Positions 1 through 5,226 of a DNA stretch of 5,226 nucleotides are shown piece after piece (position 1 is the first letter of the stretch; every line of letters begins with the position of its first letter). The stretch lies in assembly GCA_040002735.1 (NCBI GenBank), contig JBDUDX010000143.1:1-5226 (forward strand), given 5' to 3'. Under the pieces are notes generated by a model. The model searched no databases and was not told where the DNA came from. It was given only the letters and a program-made list of their open reading frames with translations. This DNA comes from JADGOV01 sp040002735. GTDB lineage: Bacteria > Actinomycetota > Actinomycetes > JADGOV01. Both the position numbers and the translations under genes were made by a program.

Positions 1-709
1 GGGCCTGCACGATGAGCGGCTGCTTGGCGGCATCCGGGTCGTTGGCGATGGCCGCCAGGGTGACGATGCCGGTTCGTTCGTGCAGCTCATCCGGGCTCTT
101 GACCGAGGTGTCCAGGGTGTCGCGGAGTACGGCGCCGGCCGCCCCGAGCGCCAGGCCGACCAGCAGGCCGAGCGCGAGGTTCAGTGTTCGATTCGGACTG
201 GCCGGCGAGGCCGGCAGGCTGGCCTGGCGTACGACACTCACTTTGACCGGGGAGACTTTTACGCCCTGCGGGGTCTCCAGTTCGTTGACCAGCAGTCCGA
301 ACTGCGCGGCCACGGCATTGGCGATGTTCCGGGCGCGGGCCGCGGAGCCGTCCCGAACAGCGACGTCGATCAGCACAGTATCCAGCGGCGCGCTCGCCGT
401 GACCTGCTTACTGAGCGATTCTGCCGTCCCCGGAAGCTTCAGCTGCTTGAGCACGGCGGCCGACACCTGAGGGCTGTTCACGATACTGGCGTAGGACTTC
501 ACCCGCTGCTGCGTGAACTGGCCGCCCTGGGCCAGACCGGAGGAGTCCTGGCCGGTGGTCTGAACGGACACGAAGAGGCGGGCGGAGGCTTCGTACACCG
601 GCGACTGGGCCAGCGTGACCCCGAGCGCGGCCAGCACGCAGGCAAGGGTGCAGGCCGTCAGCAGCAGCCAGTGATTACGCAGCGATCGTGCGTAGTCGCG
701 CAGGTTCAT
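1..709 (-). CDS. Wzz/YveK-type polysaccharide chain-length regulator, possibly the N-terminal half of a BY-kinase (partial)
   Basis: This is the first 236 residues of an inner-membrane polysaccharide co-polymerase; the left edge cuts it off without a stop codon. The N-terminus (MNLRDYARSLRNHW) is a typical short cytoplasmic start, followed by a membrane segment at about residues 14-34. An extracytoplasmic domain follows, with the usual opening YEASARLFVSV (39-49). A proline motif SLPASPASP (164-172) leads into a second membrane segment at about 176-195, then a cytoplasmic stretch starting RDTLDTSVKSPDEL. This order is that of the Wzz family (PF02706). In actinomycetes the second membrane helix is often followed by a CpsD/CapB-like tyrosine autokinase. 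The last visible residues (GIVTLAAIANDPDA) suit that linker, but Walker motifs and a tyrosine tail would lie outside the window. Such proteins control chain length in Wzy-dependent polymerisation. It is transcribed away from the glycan-assembly operon. The ATG at 709 is supported by the family N-terminus and a purine-rich site upstream. Confidence 0.9.
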   Translation of the reverse strand, partial: MNLRDYARSLRNHWLLLTACTLACVLAALGVTLAQSPVYEASARLFVSVQTTGQDSSGLAQGGQFTQQRVKSYASIVNSPQVSAAVLKQLKLPGTAESLSKQVTASAPLDTVLIDVAVRDGSAARARNIANAVAAQFGLLVNELETPQGVKVSPVKVSVVRQASLPASPASPNRTLNLALGLLVGLALGAAGAVLRDTLDTSVKSPDELHERTGIVTLAAIANDPDAAKQPLIVQA

Positions 710-718
710 GGACAACGG

Positions 719-725
719 TCCCCTT
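719..725 (-). promoter_or_regulatory. Ribosome binding site of the Wzz-type gene
   Basis: On the minus strand AAGGGGA lies 9 bases upstream of the ATG at 709. It is a reasonable Shine-Dalgarno match and supports that start codon. Confidence 0.6.
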
Positions 726-750
726 CGACGGAGCCTTCTCTTCTCGGTGG

Positions 751-827
751 AACAGGTGAGCCCACCTTCCGGACATCGACCATGTGGCCGAGCACTGAAG
801 CCGAATGGCCGCCCAAACGGGTGAGCC
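751..827. repeat. Direct repeat pair, 12 bases, 65 bases apart
   Basis: AACAGGTGAGCC at 751-762 recurs as AACGGGTGAGCC at 816-827, so 11 of 12 bases agree. Both copies are followed shortly by CCGG (769-772 and 830-833). The 65-base offset is close to six helical turns, which would place both sites on the same DNA face. This is suggestive of a paired operator for a shared regulator, but that role is inferred; only the repeat itself is seen. Confidence 0.5.
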
Positions 828-836
828 ATCCGGCTT
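798..836. repeat. Long inverted repeat / hairpin in the divergent promoter region
   Basis: AAGCCGAATGGC (798-809) pairs with GCCATCCGGCTT (825-836): 11 of 12 positions are Watson-Crick, with one A/C mismatch at 804/830. Read on the minus strand that mismatch becomes a U-G wobble, so a minus-strand transcript could form an unbroken 12-bp stem. Inside the loop, CCC (812-814) and GGG (819-821) could form a short inner stem around AAAC. The second direct-repeat copy lies partly in the loop and partly in the right arm. No T-run follows on either side and the flanking genes diverge, so an intrinsic terminator is unlikely. It may be an operator or a leader RNA structure. Confidence 0.5.
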
Positions 837-883
837 AGCCGTCAGATCGGGCACCGGGCCGTCGATTGCTTGCGGGATAGGAG

Positions 884-901
884 AGCCGCGGAGCCTCGGC
901 T
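884..901. repeat. Short inverted repeat upstream of the glycosyltransferase start
   Basis: AGCCG (884-888) and CGGCT (897-901) form a 5-bp stem with an 8-base loop, about 20 bases before the chosen ATG at 922. A stem this short is common by chance in GC-rich DNA. If transcribed it would sit in the 5' leader. Confidence 0.2.
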
Positions 902-921
902 GTGCGGACACGCCCTCGTCC

Positions 922-2205
922 ATGTTTGAGGTGCTAACACTGAATCTCGCCGCTGCACGTATCGCCGTTGTCGGAGTCAACTATGCGCCAGAGCCGACTG
1001 GCAGCGCCCCATACACCGCGGGGATGGCCGAAATGCTCGCGGCGCAAGCCCGGTCGGTCGATGTGGTGTGTGGTATCCCGCATTACCCGAGTTGGCGGGT
1101 GGACCCGGCGTACCGCTGGCGCCTGCGTCATTCCGAGCGGCTTCGTGGAGTCGAGGTGCACCACCTGCGGCACTACGTACCGCGGCAACAGGATGCGCTG
1201 CGCCGACTGTTGTGGGAAGGCACGTTCCTGGCCCATGCGGGAATCTACCGGTTGCCGCATGCGCCAGACCTGGTGATCGCCTCGACGCCCGGTCTGGCCA
1301 GCGGCGTGGTGGGGGCGGCGTTGGCGGCCCGGTACCGGGTGCCGTTCGGGGTGGTGGTGCAGGACCTGGTCGGCCAGGGCGTACGGCAGAGCGGACTCGC
1401 CGGCGGCGGCTCGGTCGCCGGACTCGTCGCTCGGGTCGAGGGTGCCGTGCTCCGTCGGGCGGATTCCGTCGCCGTGGTCTCCGACACCTTCCGGACGCAA
1501 CTCGCCGAGTACGGCATCGCGGATTCCCAGGTGCAGGTACTGGCAAACTGGACGCACATCGTGCCGCGGCAACAGGGCGATGCGGCGACTCGCCAGCGAC
1601 TGGGATGGAACGATGGCCGGTTCGTCGTCCTGCACACCGGAAACATGGGCCTCAAACAGGATCTCGGCAACGTGATCGCAGCGGCCCGGCGAAGTGGGCC
1701 GGACAAGCACTTCGTTCTGCTCGGGGATGGCAGCCAGCGCGCCGCACTCGAGAGACAGGCTGCAGGACTGGGCAACCTGAGCTTTCTGGATCCGGTGGAT
1801 TCGGCACGCTATCCCGACGTACTCGCCGCGGCTGATCTGCTGCTGGTCAACGAACGACCGACAGTGGGTGACATGTCGCTGCCCAGCAAGCTGACGTCCT
1901 ACCTCGCCGCGGGCGGCCCGATCCTCGCGGCCGTCGGTAACGGCGGTGCCTGTGCCGCCGAACTGGCAAGAACGGGTGGTGCCGCGGTTGTGGTGGCGGC
2001 TGGTGATCCCGCAGCGCTTGCACGTGCTGTGGAACGGCTGGCCGCGGCACCAGGTGACCTGCTGCAGATGGGGGAGCGGGGTCGGAACTTCGCCCGACAG
2101 ACCCTGAACGCCGACGCAGCCCGTCAGCGCTACCTTTCCTTCGCGGAGGGGCTGCTGGACGCCGGCGCCCACACTCGGACCGTTCTCGCCGGCCGTGCCG
2201 CGTGA
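922..2205 (+). CDS. WcaI/WbuB-like GT4 glycosyltransferase
   Basis: A 427-residue cytoplasmic GT-B glycosyltransferase that probably adds a sugar to the lipid-linked repeat unit of the polymer. The N-terminal Rossmann domain opens with RIAVVGVNYAPEPTGSAPYT (from residue 13), a hallmark of WcaI-like enzymes, followed by GIPHYPSWRV and a VVQDLVGQG segment (D148). SDTF at 187-190 marks the end of the acceptor domain. The donor-binding domain shows LHTGNMG (to G243), LLGDGS (G268-D269-G270) and NERPTVGDMSLPSKL (N310-L324), ending in a C-terminal helix. Length is normal for the family. Donor and linkage cannot be read from sequence. I chose ATG 922 because it lies just before the conserved core and the upstream extension to ATG 805 carries rare codons. 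GTG 931 is also possible. No clear Shine-Dalgarno precedes 922, so a leaderless transcript is conceivable. It is the first gene of the rightward operon, and its stop overlaps the next start. Confidence 0.88.
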   Translation: MFEVLTLNLAAARIAVVGVNYAPEPTGSAPYTAGMAEMLAAQARSVDVVCGIPHYPSWRVDPAYRWRLRHSERLRGVEVHHLRHYVPRQQDALRRLLWEGTFLAHAGIYRLPHAPDLVIASTPGLASGVVGAALAARYRVPFGVVVQDLVGQGVRQSGLAGGGSVAGLVARVEGAVLRRADSVAVVSDTFRTQLAEYGIADSQVQVLANWTHIVPRQQGDAATRQRLGWNDGRFVVLHTGNMGLKQDLGNVIAAARRSGPDKHFVLLGDGSQRAALERQAAGLGNLSFLDPVDSARYPDVLAAADLLLVNERPTVGDMSLPSKLTSYLAAGGPILAAVGNGGACAAELARTGGAAVVVAAGDPAALARAVERLAAAPGDLLQMGERGRNFARQTLNADAARQRYLSFAEGLLDAGAHTRTVLAGRAA

Positions 2206-3668
2206 CGATCACCAATGACCCCACGCTGACCATCCCCTCGCAGCGGTTGGCACCGCGGCGTCGCCTCGCACGCCTTCGTACTCCGCGCCCGTCCTCGCCT
2301 CGGCGCGGCCCACGGCGCTTTCTCAGGCGTACCAACTCGCTACGTCACCGAGAGCTGCTGACCCTCATCCTGCTGGGATTCGACCTCGCTGCCGGGGCGC
2401 CACTGCTGACGGCCCTTCCGGAGCTTCGACCGACGCTCACTGTGGTGTTCGGAGTGGCGCTGCTGCTGTTCGGTCAAGCGGGCCTCTTTCGGCCGCGCCT
2501 CACGCTCTCGGTCCTCGACGACCTCCCCCTGCTCGGGCGGGCGCTCTTCGCCGGGCTCGGGGTCGGGCTGGTCTACATCGTCCTGGCCGGCGAGGAAGAC
2601 CTGCTGTCCGACTTCGTGCGGATGGCCCTGCTGCTGGTCGGTCTGTTGGCGGTGGCCCGTATGACAAGCTATGCGGTCATTCGCGGCCTCCGGGTCAGCG
2701 GGGCGATCATGCAGCCGACGGTCATCGTCGGGGGCACCGGGCTCGGGCCGCAGATCGCCAAGGCCCTGTTCGACCACCGCGAGCACGGGCTCTATCCGAT
2801 CGGTTTCGTGGTGGACAACTCGGCGGCTGATACCTCTGACCTGCTGCCCGTACTCGGGGATCTGGACGCGCTGGCCCGGGTCATCTCGGAGAACCGGGCG
2901 GACACCGTCATCATCGGCACCACCGACGCCACCGACGCCGAGGTGGTGGCCGCGATCCGGCTGTGCGACCGGACCGACGTGGAAATCTACGCTCTGCCCC
3001 GGTTGCATCAAGTGCAGGCCATCGGCGGCCTGGTGGAATCGCTCTCCGGCGTGCCGCTGGTTCGCTTACGCCGACCGGCGTACCGGGCAATGACGTGGCG
3101 GCTCAAACGGGTGGTCGACGTCGTCGTCGCCGGATCTGCCGGCGTCCTCCTGATCGCGCTGCTGCTCGCGGTGGCGCTGACCGTACTGCTCGACAGTGGC
3201 CGTCCGGTGCTGTTCCGACAGGTCAGGGTCGGCCGGGACGGAAAGCACTTCTGGCTGCTGAAGTTCCGAACGATGCGCCCGGCGAACCCGACGGAAAGCG
3301 CGACCAACTGGAGCGTCGCCACCGATTCCCGGGTCACCCGGGTGGGTCGGATCCTGCGCCGGACATCCCTCGATGAATTGGCGCAGCTGTGGAACATCCT
3401 GCAGGGCGACATGACCCTGGTTGGTCCCCGGCCGGAGCGACCCCACTTCGTCGACCGGTTCAGCCTCCAGGACGAGGAGTACGCCTGGCGGCATCGAGTG
3501 CCGTGCGGCCTCACCGGCTGGGCGCAGGTCAACGGCTTGCGTGGCGACACGTCCATCTTGGAGCGAGCCCGGCTGGACAATTACTACATCGAGAACTGGT
3601 CGTTGTGGCTGGACTTCAAGATCATGTTGCGGACGCTGACTCAGGTCGTCCGGGCTGCCGGCCGATGA
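2202..3668 (+). CDS. Polyprenyl-phosphate sugar-1-phosphate transferase (WbaP/CpsE type)
   Basis: A 488-residue membrane enzyme that should transfer a sugar-1-phosphate from a nucleotide sugar to polyprenyl phosphate, the committed first step of repeat-unit assembly. The order is an arginine-rich cytoplasmic tail (1-50), about four membrane segments (51-72, 78-96, 112-130, 139-160), and a Rossmann-like domain opening PTVIVGGTGLG (172-182). The catalytic domain (PF02397 type) starts RLKRVVDVVVAG at 300 with a membrane helix to about 330. It then has LFRQVRVGRDGKHFWLLKFRTM (338-359), the catalytic Asp-Glu pair D391-E392 in TSLDELAQLWN, LVGPRPERP (406-414) and GLTGWAQVNGLRGDT (436-450), and ends DFKIMLRTL. 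Length fits full-size WbaP/CpsE-like proteins. The sugar (glucose, galactose or other) is undetermined. The GTG start overlaps the upstream stop as GTGA, which implies translational coupling; no Shine-Dalgarno is visible. A TTA leucine codon sits at 3066-3068 (L289). Confidence 0.93.
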   Translation: MTITNDPTLTIPSQRLAPRRRLARLRTPRPSSPRRGPRRFLRRTNSLRHRELLTLILLGFDLAAGAPLLTALPELRPTLTVVFGVALLLFGQAGLFRPRLTLSVLDDLPLLGRALFAGLGVGLVYIVLAGEEDLLSDFVRMALLLVGLLAVARMTSYAVIRGLRVSGAIMQPTVIVGGTGLGPQIAKALFDHREHGLYPIGFVVDNSAADTSDLLPVLGDLDALARVISENRADTVIIGTTDATDAEVVAAIRLCDRTDVEIYALPRLHQVQAIGGLVESLSGVPLVRLRRPAYRAMTWRLKRVVDVVVAGSAGVLLIALLLAVALTVLLDSGRPVLFRQVRVGRDGKHFWLLKFRTMRPANPTESATNWSVATDSRVTRVGRILRRTSLDELAQLWNILQGDMTLVGPRPERPHFVDRFSLQDEEYAWRHRVPCGLTGWAQVNGLRGDTSILERARLDNYYIENWSLWLDFKIMLRTLTQVVRAAGR

Positions 3669-4246
3669 ACTCCCACATGACCGCCACCGCCGCAATTCCG
3701 GGTGAGACTCTTCCCGTCCGCCGCCGCCTTCGCGGCTTCACCGGTGTGGGCTACGACAAGGGTCGGGGGGTGCTCTGGCAAGCCCTGTGGTTCGCCACCC
3801 AGAATATCCTGTTCGGCGCGTGGTGGTGCCCTCTGCGGCTTCGACCAGTTCTCTTGCGGGCCTTTGGCGCCTCGGTGGGGGAGCGGGCCTTCATCCGGCA
3901 CCGGGTGCGGGTGCTGTGGCCCTGGAAACTCACCGTTGGTGACGATTGCTGGATCGGTGAGGACGCCTGGTTGCTCAACCTGGAACCCATTGTGTTGGGC
4001 AACGACGTCTGCCTCTCCCAAGGCGCCTTTCTCTGCACCGGCAGCCACGACCGGCGCTCGCCGACGTTCGAGTACGACAACGGTCGAATCGTCATCGGTG
4101 ATGGCGTGTGGGTCTCGGCCCGCGCGGTCGTCCTGCGGGGCGTCACGGTAGAAGCGGCGGCGGTCATCCCCGCCGGTGATGTGGTTCGCAGGGACGTGAT
4201 GGCCGTCGCTCCGAAATTCGTTACTGCCAGAAGGGGTGTCCGATGA
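3665..4246 (+). CDS. WcaF-like hexapeptide-repeat O-acetyltransferase
   Basis: A 193-residue left-handed beta-helix acyltransferase, expected to acetylate a sugar of the repeat unit using acetyl-CoA in the cytoplasm. It follows E. coli WcaF (about 182 residues) closely as I recall that sequence. It has an N-terminal segment with WQALWFATQNILF (38-50), LLRAFGASVGERAFIRHRVRVLWPWKLTVGDDCWIGED (63-100), and the family signature LCTGSHD (123-129), whose H128 is the likely catalytic base. IVIGDGVWV (142-150) follows. The C-terminal coils are unusual: the GNPA-like acetyl-CoA loop expected near the end is replaced by MAVAPKFV (179-186), and the coil before it (VEAAAVIPAGDVV) has lost the usual Gly-rich pattern. 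Activity is therefore probable but not certain. The ATG at 3665 overlaps the previous stop as ATGA and is preferred for that reason; ATG 3677 is an alternative. Target sugar unknown. Confidence 0.9.
   Translation: MNSHMTATAAIPGETLPVRRRLRGFTGVGYDKGRGVLWQALWFATQNILFGAWWCPLRLRPVLLRAFGASVGERAFIRHRVRVLWPWKLTVGDDCWIGEDAWLLNLEPIVLGNDVCLSQGAFLCTGSHDRRSPTFEYDNGRIVIGDGVWVSARAVVLRGVTVEAAAVIPAGDVVRRDVMAVAPKFVTARRGVR
4229..4236 (+). promoter_or_regulatory. Ribosome binding site of the second glycosyltransferase
   Basis: AGAAGGGG lies inside the end of the acetyltransferase gene, 6 bases before the ATG at 4243. It is the only clear Shine-Dalgarno in the rightward operon, where the other two overlap junctions have none, so this gene may be translated partly independently of coupling. 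Confidence 0.55.
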
Positions 4247-5226
4247 CGAGCCGTTACTGTCTCTACACGGCGGTGCTGCCGCCGTACCGGCAAGCTTGCC
4301 TGGAGATCCTGATCGCGAAGCTCGGGCCGGAGTGGACTGCGTACGCCGGCGACCGCCACCTCGACCCCACTGTGCGTTCGGCGGGGAACGTCGGTCTCTA
4401 CGTCCCCATTCTCAACGTGACTTTGCTCGGCCGACGCGTATTGCTTCAGTGGGGACACTGGGAAGTCGCGCTGCGCGTGGACACCGCCATCCTCGATCTC
4501 AACCCGCGGTCAATCTCCACATGGCTTCTGCTGCTGATGCGACGGCTGTTGCGTCGGCGCACGTTGCTCTGGGGCCACTTGCACCCGCGGGCCGGTGCGG
4601 GCGCACGAAGCGCCGGCTTCCGGACCTGGATGCGCCGCCTGGCCGACGGCTGCATCGTCTACTCCTATGCCGATGCCGAGTCCGTGCGGGCCAAGTTTCC
4701 CTCTGAGCCGGTGTGGGTCGCGCCCAACGCGCTGTACCGATCGGCGGAGATGGGCGTGGTTCCAGGTCAGGTGCGAGACACGTACCTCTACGTCGGCCGG
4801 CTGGAGCCGATGAAGAAGCCGGAGTTGCTATTAGCCGCATTCGCACAGCTTGCGGAGTCGCATCCGGACCGCCATCTGGTCTTCGTGGGGGGTGGCGCTT
4901 CGACAGAGCAGTTGCAGGCGACTGTCGAGTCACTTGGGCTTCAGCGTCAGGTGTCGTTCCTCGGCGTCGTGCACTCCTTGGGCGACCTGCGCGCGCTCTA
5001 CTCCCGCGCCATCTGCTCCGTGTCGCCCGGTTATGCCGGGCTGAGCCTGACGCAGAGCCTGTGTTTCGGTGCACCGATGGTGGTGGCCGAATCGGAACCG
5101 CATGCGCCGGAGATCGAGTTGACTGTCACGGGCGACGTGACATTCTTCCGTAGCGACTCGACTGAAGAACTAGCGGCAACGCTGCTCGACCCGGACTTGC
5201 AGCTGACCGACGCCGAGCGGCTACGC
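4243..5226 (+). CDS. GT-B fold glycosyltransferase, GT4-like (partial, 3' end missing)
   Basis: 328 codons are open to the right edge with no stop. It is probably a cytoplasmic glycosyltransferase extending the lipid-linked repeat unit. The N-terminal domain starts SRYCLYTAVLPPYR (3-16), matching the PPYR opening of many GT4 enzymes. It contains LLWGHLHP (108-115) and ADGCIVYSYADAESV (134-148), then VWVAPNAL (157-164). The donor domain begins YLYVGRLEPMKKPELLLAAF (181-200), with LVFVGGG (212-218), VSFLGVV (237-243) and SPGYAGLSLTQSLCFGAPMVVAE (261-283), then PHAPEIE (286-292). At the GT4 E-x7-E positions the residues are G263 and Q271 rather than glutamates, which I believe occurs in a recognised subgroup. 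The ATG overlaps the acetyltransferase stop as ATGA and has a good Shine-Dalgarno at 4229-4236. Adjacent rare leucine codons CTA and TTA lie at 4828-4833 (residues 196-197). Perhaps 40-60 residues are missing, judged from usual family lengths. Donor, acceptor and linkage are unknown. Confidence 0.88.
   Translation, partial: MTSRYCLYTAVLPPYRQACLEILIAKLGPEWTAYAGDRHLDPTVRSAGNVGLYVPILNVTLLGRRVLLQWGHWEVALRVDTAILDLNPRSISTWLLLLMRRLLRRRTLLWGHLHPRAGAGARSAGFRTWMRRLADGCIVYSYADAESVRAKFPSEPVWVAPNALYRSAEMGVVPGQVRDTYLYVGRLEPMKKPELLLAAFAQLAESHPDRHLVFVGGGASTEQLQATVESLGLQRQVSFLGVVHSLGDLRALYSRAICSVSPGYAGLSLTQSLCFGAPMVVAESEPHAPEIELTVTGDVTFFRSDSTEELAATLLDPDLQLTDAERLR

Larger units (their letters stand above)
710..921. 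promoter_or_regulatory. Divergent intergenic control region
   Basis: This 212-base gap separates two genes transcribed away from each other, so it should hold promoters for both directions. I see no convincing -35/-10 pair on either strand. The region does hold a near-perfect 12-base direct repeat (751-762 and 816-827), a long hairpin (798-836) and a weaker hairpin (884-901). An in-frame ATG at 805 could extend the downstream gene leftward. The 39 added codons include TTA (835), AGA (844) and ATA (877), all rare in high-GC actinomycete genes, and the added peptide resembles no domain I know, so I treat the stretch as non-coding. Confidence 0.6.

Noticed and set aside
749..772. SigE-like promoter starting at GGAAC
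   Set aside because: No matching -10 element is found at the expected spacing.
773..785. Small palindrome ACAT-cgacc-ATGT
   Set aside because: A 4-bp arm is too short to separate from chance.
798..836. Intrinsic terminator
   Set aside because: There is no T-run on either strand and both flanking genes point away from the hairpin.
80..838. Plus-strand open frame across the Wzz-type gene
   Set aside because: It lies opposite a well-supported membrane protein gene, and the translation resembles no protein family.
745..900. Known riboswitch (c-di-GMP, c-di-AMP, cobalamin) or JUMPstart element
   Set aside because: GGTGAGCC and nearby pieces looked suggestive, but the conserved cores of these elements are absent as far as I can recall them.
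934..2172. Long open frame on the minus strand opposite the first glycosyltransferase
   Set aside because: It is exactly antisense to a gene with clear family motifs, and its translation is low-complexity (rich in His, Gln and Arg) with no domain; typical of GC-rich DNA.
2340..3695. Minus-strand open frames opposite the sugar-1-phosphate transferase
   Set aside because: They overlap a full-length recognised enzyme gene and have shadow-like composition.

Overview
The window is a piece of a cell-surface polysaccharide (exopolysaccharide or capsule) biosynthesis locus from a high-GC bacterium, most likely an actinomycete. The G+C-rich third codon positions, the GTG start, the 4-base gene overlaps and the protein types all fit Actinomycetota. 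The genus cannot be fixed from the sequence. There are no RNA genes, insertion sequences or CRISPR arrays that I can see, and no phage genes.

Layout. Bases 1-709 on the minus strand hold the first 236 residues of a Wzz/YveK-type chain-length regulator, cut by the left edge. It may continue into a tyrosine autokinase domain outside the window. Bases 710-921 are a divergent control region with a 12-base near-perfect direct repeat and a 12-bp-armed hairpin. From 922 four genes run rightward in one tightly coupled operon, each overlapping the next by exactly 4 bases: a WcaI-like GT4 glycosyltransferase (922-2205), a WbaP/CpsE-type polyprenyl-phosphate sugar-1-phosphate transferase (2202-3668), a WcaF-like O-acetyltransferase (3665-4246), and a second GT-B glycosyltransferase (4243 to the right edge, incomplete).

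How they fit together (inferred from family knowledge). The sugar-1-phosphate transferase starts the repeat unit on a membrane polyprenyl phosphate. The two glycosyltransferases extend it from nucleotide sugars in the cytoplasm, and the acetyltransferase decorates it. The Wzz-type protein would set polymer length during Wzy-dependent export. Flippase and polymerase genes (Wzx, Wzy) are not in the window and would be expected nearby.

I found no evidence of a wholly new system. The points most worth a second look are the repeat architecture of the divergent promoter region, TTA codons in two operon genes, the eroded C-terminal hexapeptide region of the acetyltransferase, the replaced E-x7-E residues in the last glycosyltransferase, and the very arginine-rich N-terminal tail of the sugar-1-phosphate transferase.
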